Shown here: one piece after another, positions 36,863 to 45,125 of the stretch
How the letters are laid out: every line of letters starts with the position of its first letter
How positions within the stretch are numbered: the stretch's first letter is position 1
From: Thermodesulfovibrio thiophilus DSM 17215
Lineage (GTDB): Bacteria > Nitrospirota > Thermodesulfovibrionia > Thermodesulfovibrionales > Thermodesulfovibrionaceae
Direction of reading: 5' to 3'
DNA length: 64,000 nucleotides
NCBI RefSeq assembly: GCF_000423865.1
Contig: NZ_AUIU01000012.1
Location: forward strand, 186,001-250,000
Notes under the pieces: model-generated
Told to the model about the DNA's origin: nothing
Databases searched by the model: none
The model's input: only the letters and a program-made list of their open reading frames with translations
Made by a program: the position numbers and the translations under genes

Positions 36863-39128
36863 TGCAGACGGAGGTTACAACCTTTTAGGCAAAGGTTGTA
36901 ACCAAGGTTGTAACCAAATTGAAAAGGTTGTAACCAAAATTCAGGCTTTTTCCCCAAAAGGTTGTAACCTACTTCAAGATGATATTTATCTTACAAGAGC
37001 TGAAGTTCAAAAATTATTGGGCGTTACTCATGTAGCAATATTAAAAGCTATTAAAAAAAATAAAATTAAAGTAATCTCTACTCACGGTAACGGTGGTAAG
37101 CAATATCGTATAGCTCTATCCTCTCTTCCTTTACAGGCTCAAATAAAATGGATTCAAGAAAATCAAGAACAAGCAAAAACCCTACCTGAGCATATTGTTT
37201 TAAAGCTTGCTGTAGAAGCACAGCTTGAAGTAACGAAATTAAAAGCACCACAGGAGGAGGTTGGTATAGATGTGCTGGCCAGGGCAGATGAAGTAGAGAA
37301 ATATGTTATTTCTGTTCAGAAAGCACTCAATGTTCCATCCGGCTGGAAAAAATCTAAATGGATAGAAAAAGTGGCTAAAGATGAAGGAATCTCGGTCAGG
37401 GCAATGTATGAGAGGATAAAAAAATACCAGCAGGAAGGCTCCAGAGCTTTTGTAAGAGACAGAGAAAATGGGCATTTAAAAAAGTGGGACACTCAAGCAC
37501 TGCAATATCTACGGGGAGTATATCTTAAGCTCATAAAAGAAGGTGGATCGGGGCATAAAAAGAGAGCATATGAATGCGTTGCAGCGGAAGCAGAAAAGCA
37601 GGGCTGGAGGATTGGATCTTCAAGCTCGGCATATATGTATTTACAGCAGCTCAATCCCCTGCTCGAGCGATATGCGCAGGCTGGTTCAAGAGGGCTTGAT
37701 AATATTTTTTATATTGTAAGGAAATACGATGACCTTGAGCCGTTTGAGTGCATAGTTGGAGATCAGCACAGATTTGATTTCTGGATAGAGGACAAAGAGA
37801 CAAACAGAGTATTTCGTCCTGAGGGGTACTTTTTTGTGGACCTCAGGACACGCATTTGTTATGGTTTTTCATTAGCAGACAGATACAACTCATACATGAT
37901 GGGGCTTGCTTTAAGGATGGGGCTTAAAGTATATGGAAAGTTCAGGACAGCATACACTGACAATGGCAAGCCTGAGGTATCAAGATACTTCAACGAGATT
38001 ATAAAAGAGCTTCATGCGCATGGCATGGATGCGCAGGACATATCAGAGCTGTATAAAACAGACAGTGGCTATGCAGTTGAAATGGAAGAAGGAGAGGTCG
38101 TAGAGGTAGTTCAGTCCAGAAAAGAATGGCACAGGCATGCAAGGCCATACAATGCTAAGGCAAAGCTCATAGAAAGATTTTTTGGCTCACTTGAAAAAAT
38201 CATGCTTGATCTTGGTGTCCCAGGGCTTATTCGTGAGCTTCGGGGCACATCAGAGGAAAAATCGCAGGACGAAAAAAGGCTTAAAACACTTAAACAAGAA
38301 GGAAAGCTTTTAAGCTTTGAAGAGTTTCTGCTTAAACTCTTTGAAGCAGTTCATATATATAATAACCGCAGGCATTACAGCTTAAAACTGTCTCCGCTGC
38401 AGACGCTCACAAAGGCAATAAAAGAAGGCTTCACTCCACGCAGAATTGTAGAGAAGGAGATAGACTTTGTTTTGATGAAGAAAGATTACCGCTCCGTAAA
38501 CAGGGGCAGAATCATTATAGACGGCATTCTTTATGAGGGAAGCTCATTAGAGGAAGGGCTCTGGGACATTCCAGACAGAACCCGCATTGAGGTCAGATAC
38601 GATCTTTACGAAAGAGATAAAGTTTTTATTGTCAGGCCTGATAATAGAATCGTTGAGCTCAGGATGGTGCCACTGAGTTCCATGAAGGACAAAGAAAAAA
38701 CAAGCGAGCTTATGGCATGGAAACGGGATATGATTCGCAGTGTTAAAGATGAGTATCAGAAGCTCACGGCACAGATTGGTGGAGTTATTGAGTATTCAAA
38801 TCGGACAAAAGAGATTTTAAAAAGAAAAAAGACAGACAGGCCTGCTGTGCTCGACCCGGAGCAATTACGCAGAGAAGTTGACGAGAAAAAAAGGCTTACG
38901 CTTGAAGCAGGACAGAAGCAGTATCGGTTTCAGAGAAAGACCGTTTTTTCAAATAACAGAGAAAGGTATCAGTATCTGATTGAATGTGAGTTAAACGAGG
39001 TGGAAATCAGTGTTCAGGACAGAGAGTTTATGAGACAGTATGAAGAGACAATGGATGAAACAGAGAGAATCTGGTTTAAAAACTTTAAAAAATGCTACCA
39101 GTATGAAAGGAGGGCAATATGTTTTTAG
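36849..39128 (+). CDS. MuA-type DDE transposase
   Basis: 759 residues from the ATG at 36849, preceded by AAGGGGG. Residues ~45-100: MuA-type winged helix ('IYLTRAEVQKLLGVTHVAILKAIKK'). Middle: DNA-binding I-beta/gamma region ('WIEKVAKDEGISVRAMYERIKKYQQEG'). Core RNase-H fold: first Asp in 'ECIVGDQHRFDFWI', second Asp in 'FRTAYTDNGKPEVSRYF', Glu in 'NAKAKLIERFFGSLEKIM'. C-terminal domain for MuB contact. The N-terminal ~40 residues (GCNQGCNQ...GCNL) are encoded by a block of GGTTGTAACC iterons, suggesting that this segment is shaped by DNA-site rather than protein selection. Confidence 0.93.
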   Translation: MGRFDADGGYNLLGKGCNQGCNQIEKVVTKIQAFSPKGCNLLQDDIYLTRAEVQKLLGVTHVAILKAIKKNKIKVISTHGNGGKQYRIALSSLPLQAQIKWIQENQEQAKTLPEHIVLKLAVEAQLEVTKLKAPQEEVGIDVLARADEVEKYVISVQKALNVPSGWKKSKWIEKVAKDEGISVRAMYERIKKYQQEGSRAFVRDRENGHLKKWDTQALQYLRGVYLKLIKEGGSGHKKRAYECVAAEAEKQGWRIGSSSSAYMYLQQLNPLLERYAQAGSRGLDNIFYIVRKYDDLEPFECIVGDQHRFDFWIEDKETNRVFRPEGYFFVDLRTRICYGFSLADRYNSYMMGLALRMGLKVYGKFRTAYTDNGKPEVSRYFNEIIKELHAHGMDAQDISELYKTDSGYAVEMEEGEVVEVVQSRKEWHRHARPYNAKAKLIERFFGSLEKIMLDLGVPGLIRELRGTSEEKSQDEKRLKTLKQEGKLLSFEEFLLKLFEAVHIYNNRRHYSLKLSPLQTLTKAIKEGFTPRRIVEKEIDFVLMKKDYRSVNRGRIIIDGILYEGSSLEEGLWDIPDRTRIEVRYDLYERDKVFIVRPDNRIVELRMVPLSSMKDKEKTSELMAWKRDMIRSVKDEYQKLTAQIGGVIEYSNRTKEILKRKKTDRPAVLDPEQLRREVDEKKRLTLEAGQKQYRFQRKTVFSNNRERYQYLIECELNEVEISVQDREFMRQYEETMDETERIWFKNFKKCYQYERRAICF
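36873..36969. repeat. Iterons: five copies of GGTTGTAACC
   Basis: Copies at 36894-36903, 36906-36915, 36926-36935 and 36960-36969 in one orientation, and 36873-36882 inverted (GGTTACAACC). Each copy is nearly palindromic, so a dimer could bind. They lie inside the first codons of the transposase gene. Confidence 0.85.
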
Positions 39129-39985
39129 CTGAAATAATGAATCAGTACAATCTAAGTCTTTCTAAGGTTGAAGCACTCACAGGGGTGGATAGAACCACTA
39201 TAAGTCTTCTTAAAAACAATAAATACAACGGAAACAGGGAGATAGAACAACAGATAATAGACAAGCTCAACAGTCATGGGTACACATATAAAAAGAGGCG
39301 ATTCAGGGTTAACTCTGATGTTTTTATTCAAACTCAGAATGTCCTTCAGTTTAAAGACCTTTGCGATGAACTTTCAGCTGGAGATTTAACATCGAGCTTT
39401 GGAATCGTATCAGGTGTGGCTGGAAGAGGAAAGACCATGACAGCAAAATGGTATGCGGTGCAGAATTCTCAGGCAGTGTATATTCTCTTTGTTGATGGAA
39501 TGACCATACCACAACTTTTAAGAAAAATCTGCTTTGAAATTACGGGACTAAAACCTAGAAGCTTTTATGACTGCCTTGAGGATATTGAAAGAAACACGAA
39601 AATTAAAAGGCATCTTGTACTGATTGACGAAGCAGACAAAATGCCCAAGCGTCATATAGAGATGTTAAGGGGAATGAACGAGCAATGTTTATGCCCTGTG
39701 GTGCTTATTGGAGAGGAAACGATCACAAGCAAGCTGAGGGAGGAGCGGAGGCTTAAAAGCCGTGTTCGCAGGATTATTAATTTTGAGCCCTTGAGCATCT
39801 CAGATGTTGTTACTTTTTATGAGATTGCAGTTGGCATAAGCCCAGATCCTTCTGTAGCTCTCAAACTCTGGGAACGGTCTCAGGGAGACTTCAGAATCAT
39901 CGTAAGAGATGCGTATGCAGTTGTAAGGATGATGAATGCCTCTGAGGCAGCAGGAATAACTCCGGAGATGGTGGCAAAGCTATGA
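39119..39985 (+). CDS. MuB-type AAA ATPase, target-DNA selector
   Basis: 288 residues. N-terminal Cro-like HTH ('YNLSLSKVEALTGVDRTTISLLKNNKY'), then an AAA ATPase with Walker A 'VSGVAGRGKTMTAKWYA' and Walker B 'HLVLIDEADKM', sensor region 'PVVLIGEETI' and C-terminal domain 'IVRDAYAVVRMMNASEAAG'. MuB binds target DNA, stimulates MuA and gives target immunity. The gene overlaps transposase by 10 bp and the next gene by 4 bp. Confidence 0.92.
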   Translation: MFLAEIMNQYNLSLSKVEALTGVDRTTISLLKNNKYNGNREIEQQIIDKLNSHGYTYKKRRFRVNSDVFIQTQNVLQFKDLCDELSAGDLTSSFGIVSGVAGRGKTMTAKWYAVQNSQAVYILFVDGMTIPQLLRKICFEITGLKPRSFYDCLEDIERNTKIKRHLVLIDEADKMPKRHIEMLRGMNEQCLCPVVLIGEETITSKLREERRLKSRVRRIINFEPLSISDVVTFYEIAVGISPDPSVALKLWERSQGDFRIIVRDAYAVVRMMNASEAAGITPEMVAKL

Positions 39986-40425
39986 AAGCAAGTCTGGCAG
40001 AGAAAATCAGGCAGTATCTGAAAAAAAACAAAGGAGCAACATTGCAAGATATATGCACATCATTTCGCAACAGCAATGCAGTAAAAACAATAATCAGGTA
40101 TCACATAAAAACAGGGAAGATAAAAGAAGTTGGTGGAATTCTGTACTACATTGGCAAGGAAAACAAGACAGACAGAGCATGGAAGGCGATGAAATATTTG
40201 AAAAGATTTAAAATCAAAAATGTCTCACAGCTCACGGGATGGGATAGACGGGCAATTGGGGCAGTGCTTACGACATTTGTTAGAGCGGGGGCGGTAAGAA
40301 AAGAGATAGGGAAAAACAGACGGGATGTCTATTATGTGGTGGTAGCAGAGGAAAGGCCAACACTGGTTGGGGGGAAAAGCAATGTTAGTTATAAACCAGA
40401 AAATAAGAAAATCAATGCTTGCTAA
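39982..40425 (+). CDS. Early phage protein with two winged-helix segments
   Basis: 147 residues with two winged-helix-like halves: 'SLAEKIRQYLKKNKGATLQDICTSF...IRYHIKTGKIKEVGGILYY' and 'MKYLKRFKIKNVSQLTGWDRRAIGAVLTTFVRAGAVRKE'. Reads as a small DNA-binding protein. ATGA overlap with muB; the 3' end overlaps the gemA-like gene. Function unknown. Confidence 0.75.
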   Translation: MKASLAEKIRQYLKKNKGATLQDICTSFRNSNAVKTIIRYHIKTGKIKEVGGILYYIGKENKTDRAWKAMKYLKRFKIKNVSQLTGWDRRAIGAVLTTFVRAGAVRKEIGKNRRDVYYVVVAEERPTLVGGKSNVSYKPENKKINAC

Positions 40426-40801
40426 GGTGCATATTGCAAAAAAAGAACTTGGGCTTGATGAAGATACATACCGAATGCTGCTTAAAGAACTCACAGGCAA
40501 AGATAGCTGCAAACATATGAAGCATGAAGAGCTGGATACAGTTCTACAGGCAATGTATCTGCTTGGTTTTTCTGGTAGAAAAAAAATTAACTTAAATACG
40601 ATTCAGTTTCACAAAGACGGTATGATCTTTCATATTGAAAACCTAGCAAAAATAATCATGGGAAGCAGATGGAGATACAGACTCAATGGCTATATAAGGA
40701 AAAAATTCAATTGTGATTCAATTCACTTTCTCAATTTCAAACAGCTTTGCTCAGTGTTTGCTTTTTTAAGATTGCTTCAAAAACAGACAGATCCATTTTA
40801 G
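40382..40801 (+). CDS. GemA/Gp16-like early regulator (DUF1018)
   Basis: 139 residues from ATG 40382, which has GGGGGG 7 bases upstream. 'LAKVHIAKKELGLDEDTYRMLLKELTGKDSCKHMKHEELDTVLQAMYLLGF' is the DUF1018 signature of Mu GemA; the rest ('YRLNGYIRKKFNCDSIHFLNFKQLCSVFAFLRLLQKQ') also fits. In Mu, GemA modulates host gene expression and replication. Confidence 0.85.
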   Translation: MLVINQKIRKSMLAKVHIAKKELGLDEDTYRMLLKELTGKDSCKHMKHEELDTVLQAMYLLGFSGRKKINLNTIQFHKDGMIFHIENLAKIIMGSRWRYRLNGYIRKKFNCDSIHFLNFKQLCSVFAFLRLLQKQTDPF

Positions 40802-40811
40802 GAGGTGCAGG

Positions 40812-41177
40812 ATGGAGGAGATCAGCCCTCTGGCATTTAAGACATATTTAATATTAATGAACTATCAGGGCAGAGAAAATGCGATAGATATGGGAGATCT
40901 GTACAGGCTGGTTTTTAATAAGAGTTTTCAGAATAAAATCTCAGATACAAGGAAACTGAGAACGGTGATAACAGAGCTAAGACAGTGCGGATTTCCTGTC
41001 TGTTCATCGATGACAAAGGAAAACAGAGGATACTATCTGGCGGTGACCGCTAAAGACATAGAAGATTTTGTAAACACTATGGAAAGAAGGGCACTTAAAA
41101 CACTCATGCTTATAAGCAGGGTTAAAAAAATCAGTCTGCCCGTGTATCTCGGACAACTAAGCCTCAGAGGAGAGTAA
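40812..41177 (+). CDS. Early phage protein, unknown
   Basis: 121 residues with a winged-helix feel: 'AFKTYLILMNYQGRENAIDMGDLYRLVFN' then 'RKLRTVITELRQCGFPVCSSMTKENRGYYLAVTAKDIEDFVNTMERRALKTLMLI'. This resembles phage replication/regulatory helix-turn-helix proteins whose wing carries 'GYY'. Strong GGAGGT before the ATG. I do not assign a function. Confidence 0.7.
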   Translation: MEEISPLAFKTYLILMNYQGRENAIDMGDLYRLVFNKSFQNKISDTRKLRTVITELRQCGFPVCSSMTKENRGYYLAVTAKDIEDFVNTMERRALKTLMLISRVKKISLPVYLGQLSLRGE

Positions 41178-41182
41178 AAACA

Positions 41183-41410
41183 GTGGAGAGATTTATCAAC
41201 AGAGCTGTTACGGCATTTTTAATTATTCTTATTGGAGTAATACTTGGCTATGGCTGGAGAATGCTTCACGAAGATAAAAACTATAAAAGCTGGAGGCAGA
41301 CTGAAATGCTCAGAGAAAACAAGCAAGAGCAGAATTGGCAGTGCACGATACCATACAATGGTAAAAATAAAAAACATAACAGAGGAGGCATTAAATGGCA
41401 ACAATGTTAA
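41183..41410 (+). CDS. Small single-span membrane protein
   Basis: 75 residues starting at GTG 41183, five bases after the previous stop. One TM helix at ~8-26 (AVTAFLIILIGVILGYGW), then a short charged tail. No family recognised. The last bases overlap the next gene by 16 bp, so it is part of the early operon. Confidence 0.6.
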   Translation: MERFINRAVTAFLIILIGVILGYGWRMLHEDKNYKSWRQTEMLRENKQEQNWQCTIPYNGKNKKHNRGGIKWQQC

Positions 41411-41874
41411 GCAAACTTAAAAAGGCGGCCGCACTGGCAGGCAGAAGGCTTATTGTTAAAATCGGCAAAGAAAAAAGAGAGATTGAAGACACTGAGCTTG
41501 CAGAGATAATTGATGCTGCAAGCTCAGTTTACTATGACATGAAAGCTCTTGAGCCAGCACTAAAAGATTACAAAAACAGGATTGCATCAAAGGCAAAATC
41601 GTTAATAGATGATAAAGGCACGGTGACATTTATAACAGACTCAGGGATTGAATGCAGGGTCACATTTCAATATGAGGCATTAATTCCTGAGGAACATATT
41701 GAAAAAGCGAAGGCTTTGCTTGGTGATAGATTTTCAGATCTGGTCAGGGTAAAAACAGTGTATCAGGCAACGCCAAAACTCATTGAGCTTGCAACGGATG
41801 CTGACTATGGAAGAGAGCTTGCAGATGCAATAGTTGTAAAAGAAAAGGCTGCGCAGATCAGCTTTAAAAGATAA
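41395..41874 (+). CDS. Early phage protein, unknown (Gam/DUF3164-position)
   Basis: 159 residues, mostly helical: 'EDTELAEIIDAASSVYYDMKALEPALKDYKNRIASKAKSLI', then beta strands 'GTVTFITDSGIECRVTFQYEALIP' and a C-terminal helix. The place in the early operon and the long helix suggest a nuclease-inhibitor (Gam) or DUF3164-type role, but I see no diagnostic motif. Last early gene before a strong terminator. Confidence 0.65.
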   Translation: MATMLSKLKKAAALAGRRLIVKIGKEKREIEDTELAEIIDAASSVYYDMKALEPALKDYKNRIASKAKSLIDDKGTVTFITDSGIECRVTFQYEALIPEEHIEKAKALLGDRFSDLVRVKTVYQATPKLIELATDADYGRELADAIVVKEKAAQISFKR

Positions 41875-41930
41875 GGGGGTGAGAGAATAATCGCACAAAA
41901 AACATACGGCTGCGGATTTATCTCAGGGAT

Positions 41931-41960
41931 GCCCACCAATAAGGTGGGCTTTTTATTTTT
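41931..41960 (+). terminator. Rho-independent terminator of the early operon
   Basis: Perfect 7-bp stem GCCCACC (41931-41937) / GGTGGGC (41943-41949), 5-nt loop, then TTTTTATTTTT. Ends the early transcript after 41874. Confidence 0.92.
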
Positions 41961-41968
41961 GGGTAGCC

Positions 41969-42181
41969 ATGAAACTGTATAAAGTAAAAGAAGTAGCAGG
42001 CATCTTCAGGGTAGCGGAAAGAACAGTTTACAACTGGGTAGAGTTTGGCTACATTCGGGCAGTTAAAGTTGGTAGTGAAGATGGTAAGGGCACAATCCGT
42101 ATCACTGAAGATGCATTACAGGAATTTATTGAAAAATACACCACAATTGAATCCCCAGTACTTTTTCATCGTAAAAGATAG
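41969..42181 (+). CDS. Small MerR/excisionase-like HTH protein, candidate late activator
   Basis: 70 residues. 'YKVKEVAGIFRVAERTVYNWVEFGYIRAVKVG' is an HTH_17/MerR-type DNA-binding fold with wing 'GTIRITEDALQEFIEKY'. It lies alone between the early terminator and the first late promoter, where Mu has its middle/late activators Mor and C; it is not their homologue by eye. I infer it may turn on the four promoters with the shared 13-bp element. Its stop overlaps the first base of that element. Confidence 0.75.
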   Translation: MKLYKVKEVAGIFRVAERTVYNWVEFGYIRAVKVGSEDGKGTIRITEDALQEFIEKYTTIESPVLFHRKR

Positions 42182-42226
42182 AAAATATTGCTTCTAACTG
42201 ATTTTGATTCTTTTTAAAATTCCAGT
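42181..42226 (+). promoter_or_regulatory. Late promoter 1 (shared 13-bp element)
   Basis: GAAAATATTGCTT at 42181-42193, 21-bp spacer after its TTGCTT, TAAAAT at 42215-42220; ATG at 42227 is exactly +7 from the -10-like end. No Shine-Dalgarno, so leaderless if used. Confidence 0.7.
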
Positions 42227-42748
42227 ATGGAATATGTAATCTGGGGAGACATAGTTTTTGAGCTTCTTTCATACAAAGAACATAGAGAAGAGCTCTCATT
42301 TCCATATGCTCACCATGAGACAATACTCCCGCCAGCCTCACTACAGTGGATGGGAGACAAAGAACTGAGGAAGGTAACTGTGGCAGTGAGGCTTCACAAT
42401 GGATTCTGTGAGCCTCTTGAGGAGCATGAAGCACTGATCGAGCAATCAAGCACAGGAGAAGCTTATAACCTCATAATTGCAGAGCAGCCTCTTGGCGAAT
42501 TTGCTCTGGAAAGGCTGTCCTCAACAATACAGCAGATAGATGCGTGGGGAAAGCCCGTCGTTATTGATCTTGACCTGGAGTTTTCTGAATACATAGAAAA
42601 GCCACTTGAGACGAAAAAAATCAAAACTACTCAATCAAAGGGCAATAAAGCGGTCAAAAAACAATCACAGCAAGAAGCAAAGTATAAAATTGTAAAAGTA
42701 AAAAACGCTGATGGATACGAAACAACAAGGATTGAGAGGGTGCAATGA
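42227..42748 (+). CDS. P2 gpU-like tail terminator/assembly protein
   Basis: 173 residues. 'YVIWGDIVFELLSYKEHREELSFPYAHHETILPPASLQWMGDKELRKVTVAVRLHNGF' is the gpU (Phage_P2_GpU) pattern: a protein that handles the tail end of contractile phages. The C-terminal third is Lys/Gln-rich and extra. First gene of late block 1; its stop overlaps the gpX start. Confidence 0.8.
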   Translation: MEYVIWGDIVFELLSYKEHREELSFPYAHHETILPPASLQWMGDKELRKVTVAVRLHNGFCEPLEEHEALIEQSSTGEAYNLIIAEQPLGEFALERLSSTIQQIDAWGKPVVIDLDLEFSEYIEKPLETKKIKTTQSKGNKAVKKQSQQEAKYKIVKVKNADGYETTRIERVQ

Positions 42749-42948
42749 AATATATAACAAAAGATAATGATAGATGGGACCTGATAGCATATCAGTTTTA
42801 TGGTAATCCATATCTATATGAGCCCATCATGCTTGAAAATCCTGACAAGATATCCTATTTTGCTTTTCCTGCAGGAGTAATGCTTGAAATTCCAGCAATA
42901 TGGGTTGATGAAACCATAGAGGTAAGCCCGCCGTGGCAGAGGGATTAA
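42745..42948 (+). CDS. P2 gpX-like tail protein (LysM-type)
   Basis: 67 residues 'YITKDNDRWDLIAYQFYGNPYLYEPIMLENPDK...FPAGVMLEIP', the small LysM-like tail protein X of P2/Mu phages that sits in the baseplate hub. ATGA overlap with gpU, and overlap with gpD. Confidence 0.88.
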   Translation: MKYITKDNDRWDLIAYQFYGNPYLYEPIMLENPDKISYFAFPAGVMLEIPAIWVDETIEVSPPWQRD

Positions 42949-43943
42949 GGGTTCCAGAGGTATATCTCTATGTTGAGATTAACAATAAAGATGTCTCTGT
43001 TTATATCACGCCATATCTTCTGAACTTTTCATATATGGACAACGATGGATTGAATAAACAGGAAAGCGATGATGTAGAGATAGAGCTTGAAGACTCTCAA
43101 GGCTTTTTCAGGGACAATCCACCTGCTCGGGGATCTTCATTAAAAGTGAAGTTTGGATACACTGACAGAATTCGTTCTGCTGGAGTTTTTTATATAGACG
43201 GTTTCACATATAAAAGCTCCCGTCAGGGAGATGCATTTACAATCAAAGCACTTGCAAAAGATGTAAAAAGCTCTTTCAGAGAGATAAAAACAACAGCATT
43301 TGAAAACACTACTTTAAGAAAAATAGCCCAGGATATAGCCAGCAAACACGGGTATAAACTTAATTTTGCAGGTGCAGATGTATCATTTAAAAGAACCACG
43401 CAACAGGAAAAGACAGATCTCAAGTTTCTTGCAGGCCTCTGCAAGCAATACGGATACACATGTAAAATTGTGAACCGTCAAATTGTAATTCGTAGTCTTG
43501 ATGAGAGCCTTGGCAGTCAAACAGTGTATGTTCTCACAAGAAATCATATTCTTGATTTTGAGTTTGAAACCTCATCACTTTATGAGGGCAGTGTAGATGT
43601 AGTGTATCTTGATGCACAAAAAAAAGATGTTGTTGAGGATAAAAAGAAAACGCAGGTAAAGGCTTCAGGGGATACAAAAAAGATAAATACAAGAATAGAA
43701 AGCAAATCTCAGGCAGAAGCAATTTCAAAAGCCCAGAAAACAATCAATGAGATGAAAGAAGTTCAGGCAAGACTCACATGCGTTGGGATTCCTGATTTAC
43801 ATGCTGGTGGGATTGTAGAGGTGCAGGGCTTTGGTGCATTTGACAGACAATACTATACAAGCACTGCAAGGCATATCATCAAAAGAAGTGGCTACACAAC
43901 AGAGCTTGAACTATTAAGAAAACCAGGAGAGAAGAAAAAATGA
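42933..43943 (+). CDS. P2 gpD-like tail hub protein
   Basis: 336 residues of the late control D/gp27-like hub family: N-terminal 'YLYVEINNKDVSVYITPYLLNFSYMDNDG', 'DDVEIELEDSQGFFRD', and C-terminal 'GIPDLHAGGIVEVQGFGAFDRQYYTSTARHIIKRSGYTTELEL'. It forms the trimeric hub that carries the gpV spike. GTG start at 42933 with GAGGT upstream, overlapping gpX. Confidence 0.88.
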   Translation: MAEGLRVPEVYLYVEINNKDVSVYITPYLLNFSYMDNDGLNKQESDDVEIELEDSQGFFRDNPPARGSSLKVKFGYTDRIRSAGVFYIDGFTYKSSRQGDAFTIKALAKDVKSSFREIKTTAFENTTLRKIAQDIASKHGYKLNFAGADVSFKRTTQQEKTDLKFLAGLCKQYGYTCKIVNRQIVIRSLDESLGSQTVYVLTRNHILDFEFETSSLYEGSVDVVYLDAQKKDVVEDKKKTQVKASGDTKKINTRIESKSQAEAISKAQKTINEMKEVQARLTCVGIPDLHAGGIVEVQGFGAFDRQYYTSTARHIIKRSGYTTELELLRKPGEKKK

Positions 43944-44515
43944 TCAAAGTGGGTAAAGTTGTAGCAGTGGATGAAAAAAATGCAAGAGTAAGAGTGCAGC
44001 TACTTGATTGTGATGGCATGGTGACGTATTGGCTACAAGTTGCTGTTCCGAAATCGCAAAATGATAAATTTTACTGGATTCCTGATGCTGGCGAGCTTGT
44101 GCTGTGTGCTTTTCTTGAGCATGGATTTGAACAGGGGTTTGTAATTGGTGCGATTTACAATGAAAAGGATACTACACCTGTCCAGGATAAAGACAAAATA
44201 CATATAAAATTTCAAGATGGAAGCTATATTGAGTATGACAGAAAAGAGCATAAATTAAAGGCTGACATAAAAGGAGATATAGACATCAAAGCAACTGGCA
44301 GGGCAGATGTTGAGTGTCAGGGGCAGATATACATAAAAAGTGCAACAAATATAACAATCCAGGCACCCAGTATCAATATGAAAGGTGGTTCACCGGCAGA
44401 GGGCTGGTTTGAGGGGTATTTTAGAATTATTGGAAATCTTGAAGTTCAGGGCAATATTCACGCAACTGGTTCAATTATTGATGAAGGTGGTAACACAAAT
44501 CATCACAGTCATTAA
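43940..44515 (+). CDS. gpV-like baseplate spike
   Basis: 191 residues. N-terminal OB domain ('KVVAVDEKNARVRVQLLDCDGMVTYWLQVAVPKSQND', 'WIPDAGELVLCAFLEHGFEQGFVIGAIYN'), then a beta-helix stalk with alternating 'IKGDIDIKATGRADVECQGQIYIKSA' strands, ending in 'NTNHHSH', matching the His-rich iron-binding tip of P2 gpV. It pierces the outer membrane during injection. ATGA overlap with gpD; last gene of late block 1. Confidence 0.9.
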   Translation: MIKVGKVVAVDEKNARVRVQLLDCDGMVTYWLQVAVPKSQNDKFYWIPDAGELVLCAFLEHGFEQGFVIGAIYNEKDTTPVQDKDKIHIKFQDGSYIEYDRKEHKLKADIKGDIDIKATGRADVECQGQIYIKSATNITIQAPSINMKGGSPAEGWFEGYFRIIGNLEVQGNIHATGSIIDEGGNTNHHSH

Positions 44516-44562
44516 GAAAATATTGCTTTTAAAGAGGTTTAAAAACAGTTAAAGTGAACGGT
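44516..44562 (+). promoter_or_regulatory. Late promoter 2 (shared 13-bp element)
   Basis: GAAAATATTGCTT at 44516-44528, 21-bp spacer, TAAAGT at 44550-44555, ATG at 44563 (+8). The element starts directly after the gpV stop. Confidence 0.7.
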
Positions 44563-44847
44563 ATGGAAAGCATTTTAATAACAGAGCTGATACAGGCAGG
44601 ATGGATAGTAAGCTTTCTTTTTATGCTTTATTTATTAAGGCAGCTTTCAGGCAGGATAGTAAACATAGAGAAAAAGGTTGAAGAGCTTGCAAGAAACTTT
44701 GAATCCAAATTCTGCCAGATAGAGACCAAAATGGACGAGAAGATTGATAAAAATGATCACTATATAGATATTTCAGGCTGGAGGGCTGAGATACTTTCTC
44801 TCAGGGAGGACATAAGGGAGGTATTTAAGCTTTTCAAGGAGGAATAG
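44563..44847 (+). CDS. Small membrane protein with coiled coil
   Basis: 94 residues from ATG 44563; a GTG nine bases upstream is possible, but the promoter geometry favours the ATG. TM helix at ~5-24 (LITELIQAGWIVSFLFMLYLL), then a helix 'RIVNIEKKVEELARNFESKFCQIETKMDEKI' of coiled-coil type. Reads like a Rz-like or holin-accessory protein. First gene of late block 2. Confidence 0.65.
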   Translation: MESILITELIQAGWIVSFLFMLYLLRQLSGRIVNIEKKVEELARNFESKFCQIETKMDEKIDKNDHYIDISGWRAEILSLREDIREVFKLFKEE

Positions 44848-45123
44848 ATGCTTAGATATGAAATTTTAGACTATCTTAAAAGACTTTATCCTCGCTGGGT
44901 TGAGGAAACAGAGATAATCTCTGTCTTTTATCAATATCACAAAGTCTCTGAGATTAAACGAGACCTTTATTACCTTGTTGACAAAGGCTATGTGGAGAGA
45001 AAAGAAGTAGAAATTCCATACAGAACATACAATCTTAAGAATCTTTTTAAATTAACTCCGCTTGGCATAGATTTACTTGAGTGCAGAATAAAAGACCCTG
45101 CAATTCCGATTCCAGAGGAGTAA
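44848..45123 (+). CDS. Winged-helix protein (Mu gp26-position)
   Basis: 91 residues: 'LRYEILDYLKRLYPRWVEETEIISVFYQYHKVSEIKRDLYYLVDKGYVERKEV' is a winged helix; the rest 'FKLTPLGIDLLECRI' is also typical of small proteins encoded just before the terminase in Mu-like phages. Function unknown. Abuts its neighbour with no gap. Confidence 0.72.
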   Translation: MLRYEILDYLKRLYPRWVEETEIISVFYQYHKVSEIKRDLYYLVDKGYVERKEVEIPYRTYNLKNLFKLTPLGIDLLECRIKDPAIPIPEE

Positions 45124-45125
45124 AC

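Noticed and set aside
36873-36969. Possible CRISPR array
   Set aside because: Units are only 10 bp, the gaps are 2 to 24 bp, one copy is inverted and they lie in a coding frame. These are iterons or operator sites.
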